From the NCBI RefSeq assembly GCF_001375535.1, contig NZ_LN831197.1, positions 1,074,034 through 1,138,033 on the forward strand: a stretch of DNA of 64,000 nucleotides, given 5' to 3'. The position numbers were made by a program, and so were the translations under genes. Shown piece after piece: positions 1 through 8,177 of this stretch; within the stretch, counting starts at the first letter, position 1, and each line of letters begins with the position of its first letter. Below the pieces are notes generated by a model. That model was not told the origin of the DNA and searched no databases. It worked only from the letters and a program-made list of their open reading frames with translations. Source of the stretch: Bacillus niameyensis (GTDB taxonomy: Bacteria; Bacillota; Bacilli; Bacillales; Bacillaceae_C).

Positions 1-682
1 CTGCAAAACCTTTCACAACAGGGAGCATTGGAATTCCGGCTGCTCTATATTCCTCAACCCTTCTCATAGCTAATGCATAAAAATGAGGAGGCTGCCAAAT
101 AAACATTAATAAGAATAGCATCCAGGCCATTGGTGGCAATGTAGGATCAACTGCTGTCCAGCCAATCAAGGGCGGAATCGCACCTGAGAGACTTCCGATA
201 ACTGTGTTACTTACATATAGCCTTTTGGACCACATGCTGTAAAGAACGACATAACTAAATACACCGATTATTCCCATTATTCCAGTCGTTATATTTGTTA
301 AAAATAAGAAAAGTAATCCTATGCCAACCAATAGAAAACCGAGTAATAGAACTTTTGATCCACTTATTTTACCAGTTACTGTTGGCCTGCCTTTTGTCCT
401 TTCCATTATTGGATCGATATCTCTATCTATGTAATTATTTAGTGCACATGAACCAGCTATGATCATGGATGAACCAAGTAATGTGAAAAGAACAATGTCT
501 AACGAATCTAAAAAATGTTGATTTGTATAGACAAAGGCAAGCCACAATCCAGTAAAGGTTGTAATTAAATTTGAATTCACTATCCCAATTTTAATCAACG
601 ATGTAAAGTCTTTCCATCTAGTGGTTGTTGTAGGTGTGTCAACTGCTTCATCAAGTGAAGCTATTGTTCGACCGTCTCCCAT
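1..682 (-). CDS. ctaB: Protoheme IX farnesyltransferase (heme O synthase), 3' end cut off by window
   Basis: Converts heme B to heme O in the membrane by adding a farnesyl group, the step before CtaA in heme A supply to cytochrome aa3 oxidase. The visible 227 residues carry the UbiA-family Asp motif (NNYIDRDID) near residue 80, a YSMWSKR segment and several membrane helices, with [10 protein letters not shown] near the cut end. The start is ATG at 682 with AGGAGG seven bases upstream. It is divergent from ctaA, as in other Bacilli. Only the C-terminal end is outside the window, so nothing suggests damage. Confidence 0.95.
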   Translation of the reverse strand, partial: MGDGRTIASLDEAVDTPTTTTRWKDFTSLIKIGIVNSNLITTFTGLWLAFVYTNQHFLDSLDIVLFTLLGSSMIIAGSCALNNYIDRDIDPIMERTKGRPTVTGKISGSKVLLLGFLLVGIGLLFLFLTNITTGIMGIIGVFSYVVLYSMWSKRLYVSNTVIGSLSGAIPPLIGWTAVDPTLPPMAWMLFLLMFIWQPPHFYALAMRRVEEYRAAGIPMLPVVKGFA

Positions 683-1138
683 TCCGTATCCTCCTCTCTA
701 TAAAAAATAGATTTCCATATACAACTATAATGCATTTTCGATAACTTTTCTTGGTTTTAGCTGAAGTTTCAGTATTTGTTCACTTATTTTCCTTTTTTGA
801 TCCTTTTTCAAAAGAATTCACGCAACTTGTCAACATATTGTAACATTTCGACTTCCATATAGAAAAAAATCGGCCTATTTCTTCTCCCAATTGAATATTA
901 AAACATATATTCCACGAAATTGGGAACAATTTGCAGGCTGTTTTATGTCTAATTTATGGCAAATTTAATGTTATTTAGTAATTGTCTATCTATTTTTATC
1001 AAATTCAAGCCTTACTTTCAACAGTAAGAACTAATTATAGCAGGTTTGTAACAATTTTTTCAGTTGTTTTTTAGTAATTGATTAGGTAGTATCGGATATG
1101 AACTATAAAATGTTATCTTAATATAAGAAGGTGAAGTT
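683..1138. promoter_or_regulatory. Divergent ctaB/ctaA intergenic region
   Basis: 456 A+T-rich bases between divergent heme A biosynthesis genes, which must hold both promoters. A TATAAAAT-like -10 sits at about 1104-1111, upstream of ctaA, but no convincing -35 at standard spacing was found. In B. subtilis this region is controlled by ResD; no ResD site is claimed here. No ORF is visible. Confidence 0.5.
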
Positions 1139-2086
1139 TTGAGTCGTCATTTAAAATGGTTTTCTGTTTTAACTACACTCGTCATGCTTGGCGTTCTAAT
1201 CGGAGGAGCATTAGTAACCAAAACGGATTCAGGAATGGGTTGTGGGAGATCATGGCCCCTTTGTGACGGGAAATTAATCCCTTCTGAAATTACACCTGAA
1301 CTTATTATTGAAGCTTCCCATCGCCTTGTGTCTGGTGCAGCAGGTTTTATGGTTTTGATTATGGCTATTTGGGCTTGGAAAGCAATTGGGCATATAAGAG
1401 AAACGAAATTACTCGCTTCCTTGTCTATCGGATTTTTAATTTTGCAAGCCTTAATTGGCGCCGCCGCAGTTATTTGGCCACAGTCTGACTTTGTTCTAGC
1501 ACTACACTTCGGAATTTCATTAATATCATTTGCCGCAGTTTTATTACTAACAATGCTTATTTTTGAAGTGGACAAGAAGTTTGATACGCAGAAGTTGGTT
1601 ATTGACAAAAGAATGAAATTCCATATTATCGGGTTAACGATCTATAGTTATTTAGTTGTTTACACTGGAGCGCTTGTAAGACACACGGAATCAAGTTTAG
1701 TATGTAAAGATTTTCCTTTCTGTGATAATGGAGCAATCTCCTTACCGTCCAATATTTATCAATGGATTCAAATGGGTCATCGTACAGCTGCCATTCTCAT
1801 CTTTTTATGGATTGGGTATGTGATGATTATCGCAATAAAGCATTACAAACACCAAAAAGTTATGTATTGGGGATGGATCATCGCATTTTCATTAGTTTTC
1901 CTTCAGGCTCTATCAGGTGCTAGCATAATCTTTACTGGTGCTAATCTCTATGTAGCTTTAGCTCATGCAGTGTTTATATCCTTTCTATTTGGACTGTTAT
2001 GCTATTTTATTATGTTACTAACGCGGAATAATAAAGCCATAACTAAAAAGTCTGGAAACAAGACATCTATAAATATTATTTTTTAA
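1139..2086 (+). CDS. ctaA: Heme A synthase
   Basis: Oxidises the methyl group of heme O to the formyl of heme A; integral membrane protein. 315 residues with eight hydrophobic segments in two halves. Each half has the expected Cys pair ([11 protein letters not shown] near residue 35 and [10 protein letters not shown] near 190) and histidines that can bind heme ([27 protein letters not shown]). The start is TTG at 1139, preceded by AAGAAGGTGA. The downstream terminator at 2143 separates it from convergent ftsW; pycA, which lies here in B. subtilis, is absent. Confidence 0.96.
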   Translation: MSRHLKWFSVLTTLVMLGVLIGGALVTKTDSGMGCGRSWPLCDGKLIPSEITPELIIEASHRLVSGAAGFMVLIMAIWAWKAIGHIRETKLLASLSIGFLILQALIGAAAVIWPQSDFVLALHFGISLISFAAVLLLTMLIFEVDKKFDTQKLVIDKRMKFHIIGLTIYSYLVVYTGALVRHTESSLVCKDFPFCDNGAISLPSNIYQWIQMGHRTAAILIFLWIGYVMIIAIKHYKHQKVMYWGWIIAFSLVFLQALSGASIIFTGANLYVALAHAVFISFLFGLLCYFIMLLTRNNKAITKKSGNKTSINIIF

Positions 2087-2142
2087 GCAGAATGAATGCT
2101 TGCTAGTCCTTCCGTACTTAGCCTTTTCTTATCTAATAAAAA

Positions 2143-2166
2143 AACTTGCACTTAATTGTGCAAGTT
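2143..2166. terminator. Bidirectional terminator between ctaA and ftsW
   Basis: Nine-base arms AACTTGCAC / GTGCAAGTT with a six-base loop, flanked by A-run on the left and T-run on the right, so it can serve both convergent genes. Confidence 0.9.
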
Positions 2167-2169
2167 TTT

Positions 2170-3399
2170 TTATTGATGAATTCTCATGCTTTGTGGCCGT
2201 TGAAATTTTTTTTGAACTGTAGCTGAATCAGGATGATCTTTTTTCTTATCTGTTTTATATTTTTCATCAAAATTAGTAAACATCGATATATTAACTAACA
2301 ACCCCATTGCAATTGATAAAATTACAATCGACGACCCTCCGTAACTAATAAACGGTAGAGTAACACCTGTTATCGGAATGAGACCGGACATGCCACCTAA
2401 ATTTATAAAGGCTTGAATGCCGATCATCGCTGCTATCCCAATAGCCAACATACTTCCAAAGGGGTCACGGGATTTAACGCCGATATAAATACCGCGAAGG
2501 ACTAAATAAGCAAGTCCGATAATGACAAACGCCACTCCAAATACACCGAGTTCTTCAGCAATAACGGCCATAATAAAATCAGTATGGGCCTCCGGTAGAT
2601 ACCCGTATTTCTGAATTCCTTGTCCTAATCCTACGCCCTTCAATCCCCCAGAACCAATGGCTAAATAGGAATTGACGAGATGATATCCTTCTTGATTGTA
2701 AGTACCAAATGGATCGAGATACCCGGTTATACGCCCCATATTTCCTTTAGTAAAAAACGAATCGAATTTAAAGTAAATAAACGGGGATAACACAGCAACT
2801 AATCCAAGACCGAGTGTAACCAATTTTGCAATCGTTTTAAATCTCATTCCCGAACAAATAATGATGACTATTCCAATTAAAAACGTTATGAGTGCCGTTC
2901 CATTATCAGGCTCAATTTTAATTAAAAAACAGACAAGAATAAGATAGAAAACAGGAGGTAAAACACCGATATTTAATTGGTCAATATACTTTTGTTTATT
3001 TGCATATACCGCTGATAAATAAATAATGACACTCATTTTAACAAATTCAGACGGCTGGATAGTTCTCAACCCTAGCTTAATCCAGCTTTGTGCATTGTTT
3101 GATGTATGCCCAATAATCTCTACAGCGATTAATCCAAAGACCGCACCACATGTCATCACTATTAAAAACTTTTTATTGCGGAAGGCCTTATAGGGGAATA
3201 TAGCGAAAAAAAGAAAAACAACGAAGGCAATTAACAGATTTATTTTCTGTTTTTCGTAAAAGTAATCGGCAGGATAATTATACCGTTGTACGGCCCAAAC
3301 CATGCTTGAACTATAAATCATAATAAGCCCAAACACCGAAAGTAAAATGTATATTATAATTATAGAATAATCATAAGATTTCATGATTTTTTTAAACAT
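2170..3399 (-). CDS. ftsW: Cell-division lipid II polymerase FtsW (SEDS family)
   Basis: Septal peptidoglycan glycosyltransferase working with a class b penicillin-binding protein. About ten membrane helices. SEDS signatures are present: QSWIKLG...QPSEFVK, EPDNGTALI with the Asp in the catalytic region, RITGYLDPF, and LPFISYGGSS near the C-terminus. The open frame runs up to 3456, but the ylaN terminator (3449-3482) covers that start, so ATG 3399 (MFKKIMKSYDYS, with GGAAGAG upstream) is preferred, giving 409 residues; ATG 3432 is possible. Confidence 0.93.
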   Translation of the reverse strand: MFKKIMKSYDYSIIIIYILLSVFGLIMIYSSSMVWAVQRYNYPADYFYEKQKINLLIAFVVFLFFAIFPYKAFRNKKFLIVMTCGAVFGLIAVEIIGHTSNNAQSWIKLGLRTIQPSEFVKMSVIIYLSAVYANKQKYIDQLNIGVLPPVFYLILVCFLIKIEPDNGTALITFLIGIVIIICSGMRFKTIAKLVTLGLGLVAVLSPFIYFKFDSFFTKGNMGRITGYLDPFGTYNQEGYHLVNSYLAIGSGGLKGVGLGQGIQKYGYLPEAHTDFIMAVIAEELGVFGVAFVIIGLAYLVLRGIYIGVKSRDPFGSMLAIGIAAMIGIQAFINLGGMSGLIPITGVTLPFISYGGSSIVILSIAMGLLVNISMFTNFDEKYKTDKKKDHPDSATVQKKFQRPQSMRIHQ

Positions 3400-3448
3400 A
3401 AAACTCTTCCAATCTATGTATTGGTTTACCATGGTCCCAAGGTTAAAA

Positions 3449-3482
3449 AAACTCAAACAATTTCGGTGAACTGTTTGAGTTT
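3449..3482 (-). terminator. Terminator after ylaN
   Basis: Eleven-base arms (AAACTCAAACA / TGTTTGAGTTT) with a twelve-base loop; the T-run is on the minus strand. It separates ylaN from ftsW and helps set the ftsW start. Confidence 0.88.
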
Positions 3483-3506
3483 CATTTTAAATGGATTAGT
3501 TAGCCC

Positions 3507-3788
3507 TTATTGTTTCATGGAAGCTTCATGAAGTGTAGATAGCTGTCTTTCAAGGGAATCCATTAATTCTTTCCCATACTTAGCATCAACTAGTCCCAAG
3601 CGAACAGCAAAGTCTATTTCGCGGGATAACCCAAACATTTGTGTATCAAGCACTTCCTCGTATAAAGGGCATTGCGGCATTGTTAAATTGTCCATTTGCA
3701 CTTGAATTAAACGCAAAATCTTTTCAGCGTCTGATTTCAACAATGCATAGGCTTTTTCACGATGATCAATTTTCGTATCTGACACCAC
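3507..3788 (-). CDS. ylaN: YlaN family protein (iron homeostasis / Fur-interacting)
   Basis: 93-residue cytosolic protein with the strongly conserved YlaN core ([20 protein letters not shown], then [17 protein letters not shown]). In S. aureus YlaN has been reported to bind Fe(II) and relieve Fur repression; that role is transferred by family. The frame is open to 3833, but GTG 3788 (six bases after AAGGGGG) gives the family length of about 91-93. It lies upstream of ftsW in the same direction, as in B. subtilis. Confidence 0.93.
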   Translation of the reverse strand: MVSDTKIDHREKAYALLKSDAEKILRLIQVQMDNLTMPQCPLYEEVLDTQMFGLSREIDFAVRLGLVDAKYGKELMDSLERQLSTLHEASMKQ

Positions 3789-4103
3789 ATTAATCCCCCT
3801 TATCCATATGAAAAGCGATGCCCTGACAACCATTTAAATTTTTATAAAATTCCAGTCTATAACCTTTGACAACTTCCTAAAACTCGCCTGTCCTACACTA
3901 GGCAAGGAAATAGAAAATGATTTTAAATAAATAGACAATACTATCTGTAAAGTTTACATCTAAACTCTATAAATTGCAAGAGCAAAAGGACTTAGTAGTC
4001 CATAATAAAGAGGATTTCGAAAAGTTTTCACATTGTTTAAGATGCTTTACAATTGTCACGGTCGTTCGCATCATTTACACTAAAAGAAAAGGGGGAAATA
4101 GTA
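3789..4103. other. Divergent intergenic region ylaN/ylaL
   Basis: About 315 bases between divergent ylaN and the ylaL-like gene, presumably with both promoters. No tRNA, riboswitch or convincing ORF was seen; the upstream extension of the ylaL frame to 4053 lacks a ribosome binding site. Confidence 0.4.
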
Positions 4104-4592
4104 GTGAGCATGATCATGATGATTAAGGGTAAGGTGAAATTCCCAATCACACTTGATGTCGGTTCTTGGATCTTTGATGACCGCCGAATTGATTTAGATA
4201 TATACTTTTCTAACGATAATAACGGGGAAGAAACTGAAGTTGAGCAACCCCATGTTTCCAAACATTGGGATCGTACTGTTAAGGAGGGTGCAATACTTCC
4301 AAACTCGCAACCTAAGCGCCAATCAGAGAGAATGAAAATGAAGATTGGTACATTTGGTATCAAATTGGAGCCCTTTTTAAAAAATGCTGAGCCAAATGAG
4401 GATGCAAAAACGCTTGTGTTTGAAACTAACTCTGGTGAAATCTCTGTACCATTGCATGATGGGTATAATATAATTGCCCAGTATTCTCTTAAAGGAAAAC
4501 GCCTTGAAGATGGGCCAGTACATATTCTTTATCCTGATGGTTCTAACCTTGAAGAACCGATTAAAAATGTGAAAGCGTTTCGGGTGGATTAA
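4104..4592 (+). CDS. ylaL: YlaL-like protein (annotated in relatives as peptidyl-prolyl isomerase-like)
   Basis: 162-residue soluble protein beginning MSMIMMIKGKVKFPITLD, with conserved-looking blocks VGSWIFDDRRIDL near the start, GTFGIKLEPFLKNAEP in the middle and EDGPVHILYPDGS near the end. Start chosen at GTG 4104, eight bases after AAAAGGGGG; an in-frame ATG is at 4110. The position next to ylaK and ylaN matches ylaL in B. subtilis. The isomerase name comes from family annotation and no catalytic motif was verified, so the function is uncertain. Confidence 0.65.
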   Translation: MSMIMMIKGKVKFPITLDVGSWIFDDRRIDLDIYFSNDNNGEETEVEQPHVSKHWDRTVKEGAILPNSQPKRQSERMKMKIGTFGIKLEPFLKNAEPNEDAKTLVFETNSGEISVPLHDGYNIIAQYSLKGKRLEDGPVHILYPDGSNLEEPIKNVKAFRVD

Positions 4593-4645
4593 ACTGTGAT
4601 GAGCTTTTAAAAGCAAAAAAAGTGAAACTTCGTTTATTTAAAAGA

Positions 4646-5188
4646 GACGGATGGTTAATAGAGGTCACTGAAAAAGTTTTTCGTAGCCTAATGGTTTATT
4701 AAATAAAAAGAAAGGCTTTTCTGTTCAAAATTGAACAGAAAAGCCTTTCTTTGTCTATTTCTTGCTCCTTCTCGTTCATGAGCTTCAATATTCACTTGAG
4801 GTTTACAGCGAATATGGTTGTGGCTCCTGAATCTCCATGCCAAAAAGACCCATAGACGATGCAGTATCGTACTCGTGTCCATTTTTTAGGTTCCCATATT
4901 CGTAATTCCTATATCTCGTCAGAATCATTCATAAAAGTTTGTTCATTAGAAAACGAGTTATATTCCATCAGCAAAAATTCAATTAGGAACTTAATATGTG
5001 GTTTATCAAGTCCCGTCCGAGGGAATTAAGGATGCTACGGGACATGAGATGCTTCATCATGCCCCTTTCAGGGATAAAAACGGCAACTATGGGACATGAA
5101 ACACTTTATTATGTCCTTGTTCGTGGAAAAAAAGGAACCAATGGCATTGAGACACGGACTATTTAGTGACCTCTTAATACCATCCGTC
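4646..5188. repeat. Segment bounded by 24-bp imperfect inverted repeats, with internal palindromic repeats
   Basis: Bases 4646-4669 (GACGGATGGT...GAGGTCACT) recur inverted at 5165-5188, differing only in the central four or five bases. Inside are the hairpin at 4707 and two tandem, partly palindromic units starting GGGACATGA (about 5039 and 5094). No convincing gene is present; a 64-codon minus-strand frame at 4688-4882 overlaps the hairpin and has no ribosome binding site. It may be a decayed miniature transposon. Confidence 0.4.
4707..4752. terminator. Very strong bidirectional terminator-like hairpin
   Basis: Perfect palindrome with 22-base arms (AAAGAAAGGCTTTTCTGTTC...) and only a two-base centre, flanked by A-run and T-run. 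It follows the ylaL-like gene on the plus strand. Confidence 0.85.
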
Positions 5189-5192
5189 TTTT

Positions 5193-5311
5193 TTATAGTA
5201 GATCTGCAGCGATTTGAGCAAGTTGGGATCTTTCCCCTTTGATCAGTTTGACATGTCCCGCCATCGGCTGATCCTTGAAACTTTCCAAAATATAGGTAAG
5301 GCCATTATTGT
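5193..5311 (-). pseudogene. ylaK: 3' fragment of ylaK (phoH family), cut off by the prophage
   Basis: Encodes the last 39 residues of a PhoH-type ATPase (YNNGLTYILESF ... ERSQLAQIAADLL, then stop). The reading frame continues right into phage DNA to an ATG at 5378, but that part (MMRIAYNRR...) is phage-derived. Joined to the 403 codons ending HPYLDE at the right junction, it restores a 442-codon gene, the length expected for YlaK. It has no host promoter and can only be expressed from phage transcription. Confidence 0.93.
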
Positions 5312-5318
5312 ATTCATC
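5312..5318. other. attL core of the prophage
   Basis: Core ATTCATC, shared with attR at 45449-45455. Crossing over here rejoins the ylaK frame exactly (HPYLDE|YNNG). Large serine integrases use short cores with a two-base overlap, which fits a 7-bp identity. The exact crossover dinucleotide cannot be read from the sequence. Confidence 0.85.
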
Positions 5319-5374
5319 TATGTACCTATGTGGTATACAGTTGTTTTTCTTTCTTCTATTATATGCTATTCTCA

Positions 5375-6016
5375 TCATCCAATTTTAATTTTTACTCCTC
5401 CTCGCTCTTTTTTTACTTTAGTACAATTCAATTCAGTTTGTTGTTTTAATGTACTTAAGAAATAAGTAAAGCTATGGGATTGGAATATTTTAAATGGATA
5501 ATCATCAATAGCATATCGTTGTTCTGATAATATTAAAATTCTTGGAAATGGATTTATAACTTTACTCTCAAACAAATCAACATAGCGGTTTAATTTATCC
5601 TGCATCTGTTTTTCGGAGTAAATGCTTTTTTGCACTTCGATAAAGAAAGGTGTTTTTCGGTATTCACAATAAATATCAGGTTCTGCCATTCCTTTTTTCC
5701 CGAACTTTGGCTCGACCAGAAATGTATCCAACTGTCCCAGCCGTCTGATCTCTTTATACACTTCCAAAATGGCTAGAAAGTGACCTATTTTCGCACTGTC
5801 CCTTTTCATCTGAACTTCTGACCCAAAGTATACATACGGAATAAAAGTCGTAGAACGGCTTATATGACCTTCTCTTAGAAGTCTCAATAAAACATTGTTA
5901 GCGGCATATGATGGATTTTTGAGGTTGGAGAAATGTAGTTCCGCTATTGAGTCACGATCCATTACTCTAAATTTATTTAAGTTGCTTATAATCGCTATAT
6001 CACGCTTAGTTAACAT
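5375..6016 (-). CDS. Replication-relaxation family protein
   Basis: About 213 residues, beginning with a winged-helix-like segment (MLTKRDIAIISNLNKFRVMD, then a second helix pair) and followed by a domain with PDIYCEY...FFIEVQKS, the spacing of a PD-(D/E)XK nuclease fold. Replication-relaxation proteins usually sit beside an FtsK-like ATPase on plasmids, ICEs and some Bacillus phages, as here. ATG 6016 is preferred over 6028 from its distance to AAAGGA. It overlaps the end of the FtsK gene and its stop overlaps an ATG whose frame runs into the ylaK fragment. Its molecular role is not known. Confidence 0.72.
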   Translation of the reverse strand: MLTKRDIAIISNLNKFRVMDRDSIAELHFSNLKNPSYAANNVLLRLLREGHISRSTTFIPYVYFGSEVQMKRDSAKIGHFLAILEVYKEIRRLGQLDTFLVEPKFGKKGMAEPDIYCEYRKTPFFIEVQKSIYSEKQMQDKLNRYVDLFESKVINPFPRILILSEQRYAIDDYPFKIFQSHSFTYFLSTLKQQTELNCTKVKKERGGVKIKIG

Positions 6017-7142
6017 CGAGAAACACATCCTTTTCAGTTATAGGTTGTTCTTCTTGATTAACTTCTTTCGCTTCTTTAGAGACCATAAATAGATTTAGTA
6101 ATCTTTTAGCTTCATCCTGCTTCAAATATGGGGCTTGAAGTTCATATAGTTTATCACTGTTCATAATAAACCTTCCGCTTGTTTCTATCTTCTCTGCGTT
6201 GGGTGTATTAACGATTCTTGCTTCCACCTTATCCCTCAACTTAAATCCCATGCTAACGGTCAAATTAGCCCTAATAGTCGTGTCTAATACTTGAGCATTT
6301 GGACGTTGCATAGACAAAATAGCAAACACTCCAAGAGTTCTTCCGATGGCCACAATTTCAGTTAGTATATCCATGATTCCTTCATCCTTCCTTAACATGA
6401 CAAACTCATCTATACAGACAACAATATAAGGACGTTTATGCTCTACTGGAACATTATCAATGTGGTCAACCTCAAATACTTCGGTTAGATCACTTCTCTC
6501 GTCTAATTCTTGTTTTATATGTCCAAGCATCCTCTTTATTTCTCTAGGACTACTGAGCACGCATTGGACATGCTCCACCTTGCGGAATATATGAAACTCT
6601 GATTTCTTGCAATCTGCAAGGTACAATTCCAATTCCGATGGTTTCTTTGTTTTAATTAAGGTGGTTAATATGGAACGTAACTGAGTAGATTTACCTGAAC
6701 CAGTTTCACCCGCTATTAAAATATGAGGTTGTTTTAGCAGATCAAATGATACATATTTTCCGTAACGGTCCAATCCTGCAATAATTCCCAAACGATGTTC
6801 TTTTAGGCTTTCTTTGAATTCTTCGAAGTTATAGGTTAGCTCAGAAGTCATAGCTTGCTGATAAACAGTTAGGACATACTTTTTAAATTCCCCTTCAAGC
6901 TCAATTGATTTACCAAAGTGCTGCAAGAACACAAAATAGTTCTCTTTTAATAATTTGGGGTTTAATCCATTAGGTAAAGTAAATACGTATTCTAATATTT
7001 CATTACTAATCTTTAATGAATGGATTTTAGGAAATACCTTTCTTATTGTTCCATCTGACATTTTGTAATTTAGATGTATCTTTCCTGATCTGAAGGTGTC
7101 GATTAACTTTTTTCTAGCTTTCAATTTATCCCAGAAACTCAT
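6006..7142 (-). CDS. FtsK/SpoIIIE-type DNA translocase ATPase
   Basis: 378-residue cytosolic protein with one FtsK-type motor domain: Walker A GETGSGKST near residue 145, Walker B VVCIDEF near 245, and the QRPNA segment after it. It has no membrane helices and no gamma DNA-reading domain. ATG 7142 overlaps the stop of the small membrane protein (ATGA), so the two are translationally coupled, and the membrane protein could supply the anchor. Similar modules occur near the lysis genes of Wbeta-like Bacillus phages and in ICEs; the role in this phage is unknown. Confidence 0.85.
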   Translation of the reverse strand: MSFWDKLKARKKLIDTFRSGKIHLNYKMSDGTIRKVFPKIHSLKISNEILEYVFTLPNGLNPKLLKENYFVFLQHFGKSIELEGEFKKYVLTVYQQAMTSELTYNFEEFKESLKEHRLGIIAGLDRYGKYVSFDLLKQPHILIAGETGSGKSTQLRSILTTLIKTKKPSELELYLADCKKSEFHIFRKVEHVQCVLSSPREIKRMLGHIKQELDERSDLTEVFEVDHIDNVPVEHKRPYIVVCIDEFVMLRKDEGIMDILTEIVAIGRTLGVFAILSMQRPNAQVLDTTIRANLTVSMGFKLRDKVEARIVNTPNAEKIETSGRFIMNSDKLYELQAPYLKQDEAKRLLNLFMVSKEAKEVNQEEQPITEKDVFLDVN

Positions 7143-7327
7143 AGTAACCACTTCAGCAATAAATTTGTTTCAATGAAATAAATCCCAGTTGCATAACCAG
7201 CGAAAGGCAAAATTAGTCTAACGATAGTTCCCAACCAAGGGAATCCATATTCTTCAGCAAGCTTATCGAGCATGGCTACACCTATAATCGATGCTCCACC
7301 AATTAACATAATTGGTTCAAATAGCAT
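7139..7327 (-). CDS. Small membrane protein coupled to FtsK-like ATPase
   Basis: 62 residues, with two hydrophobic stretches (PIMLIGGASIIGVAML and LGTIVRLILPFAGYATGIYF). Start at ATG 7327, nine bases after AAAGGA; an ATG at 7336 touches the Shine-Dalgarno and is less likely. It is first gene of a leftward trio with the ATPase and the replication-relaxation gene. No family was recognised. Confidence 0.7.
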   Translation of the reverse strand: MLFEPIMLIGGASIIGVAMLDKLAEEYGFPWLGTIVRLILPFAGYATGIYFIETNLLLKWLL

Positions 7328-7336
7328 TTTTTTCAT

Positions 7337-7661
7337 TCCTTTCCCTTTTTTAAATCGGTTCCCCTCCCTTTCGCCCTTTCCCTCCCCTCCTCAATCGTTC
7401 GCTTCGCTCTCTCTTAACAGGTTTTTACTTTCTTATCAATTCAATCTTTCTCCTTGTACAAGTGCACTTTTCTAAATGAGTAGATACTGTTACGAAAGTG
7501 CATTTTAAAACATTTGAATTCGTTACGATATTGTTTTTCAACTGTTTTGCTATCGTGATAATAGCCTATGCACACGCATCAATTTAATTGCTTGTACTCA
7601 ATAATTTAATTTTGGAAAGGGAATAATTAAATAATCACGAATATGTACTTAGGTGATGAAT
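7337..7661. promoter_or_regulatory. Divergent regulatory region with AAGTGCACTT-type sites
   Basis: 325 bases between the leftward FtsK trio and the rightward HTH gene. A perfect palindrome AAGTGCACTT at 7460-7469 and a near copy AAGTGCATTT at 7496-7505 (36 bases apart) look like operator sites, most simply for the HTH protein at 7662. Bases 7345-7420 are C/T-rich on the plus strand. No gene is seen. Confidence 0.45.
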
Positions 7662-7916
7662 ATGTTAATTAAGTTGAGAAGTAATATTGGTGAGTTGATA
7701 TCGGAAAGTGGTTTGCAAAAAAAGTTTATTGCCGGAAAATTAAAAGTTAGTGTTGCCCAGCTCAGAAATTATGAAACGGGGCATAGTCTTATTCCCTTTG
7801 ATAAAGCGTATGTGTTAGAGGATCTTCTGAAAAGTAGACTTGACTGCAGCATTACCGATTTTTACGAAAGGATTGATCAGGATGATCAAGCAAGTGAAAA
7901 TAATATTTCTGGATAA
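7662..7916 (+). CDS. Small XRE-like helix-turn-helix protein
   Basis: 84 residues; an HTH of the Cro/CI type is recognisable (SGLQKKFIAGKLKVSVAQLRNYETGHSLIPFDKAYVLEDLL). Start at ATG 7662 with AGGTGA five bases upstream; in-frame GTG 7653 and ATG 7656 lie inside the ribosome binding site. It runs against the late genes and is likely expressed in the lysogen. Target unknown. Confidence 0.75.
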   Translation: MLIKLRSNIGELISESGLQKKFIAGKLKVSVAQLRNYETGHSLIPFDKAYVLEDLLKSRLDCSITDFYERIDQDDQASENNISG

Positions 7917-8145
7917 AGACGGAGGTTCGTTTTTGATTTATGTAGATGTGGAGGTTAAGTATAATCAGGATCCAATAATGAGTGTATATAAGGTAGTTAA
8001 TCGAAAGAGGTACGAATTTCCCGATGTTGCAGGTATTCAGGAGGTAACTGTGGATGGTGTGGATATTACAGACAAGATCAAAGAAATTGATAAGGATTAC
8101 CATTTGAAAATGATTAAGAAAATGGATGATATTCTTCCGTTTTGA
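7882..8145 (+). CDS. Hypothetical phage protein, coupled to the HTH gene
   Basis: 87 residues starting MIKQVKIIFLDKDGG, charged and beta-rich at the start with a Lys-rich helical end. It overlaps the upstream HTH gene by 35 bases; AAAGGA lies nine bases before ATG 7882. No family recognised. Pairing with an HTH gene suggests a regulator partner, which is inference only. Confidence 0.6.
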   Translation: MIKQVKIIFLDKDGGSFLIYVDVEVKYNQDPIMSVYKVVNRKRYEFPDVAGIQEVTVDGVDITDKIKEIDKDYHLKMIKKMDDILPF

Positions 8146-8149
8146 TAAA

Positions 8150-8176
8150 AGCCCCCACATAGTGAGGGCTCTTTTT
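8150..8176. terminator. Bidirectional terminator between the HTH pair and the amidase
   Basis: Nine-base arms AGCCCCCAC / GTGAGGGCT with a three-base loop, followed by CTTTTTATT on the plus strand and TTTTATC on the minus. The single mismatch becomes a G-U pair on the minus strand. Confidence 0.85.
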
Positions 8177-8177
8177 A

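Noticed and set aside
4053..4103. Upstream ATG start for the ylaL-like gene
   Set aside because: No ribosome binding site; GTG 4104 follows AAAAGGGGG at normal distance.
4688..4882. 64-residue minus-strand ORF between ylaL and ylaK
   Set aside because: Overlaps a 46-base palindrome and has no ribosome binding site.
5193..5378. 61-residue ORF on the minus strand as an independent gene
   Set aside because: Its last 41 codons are the C-terminus of ylaK; it is a phage-host fusion at attL.
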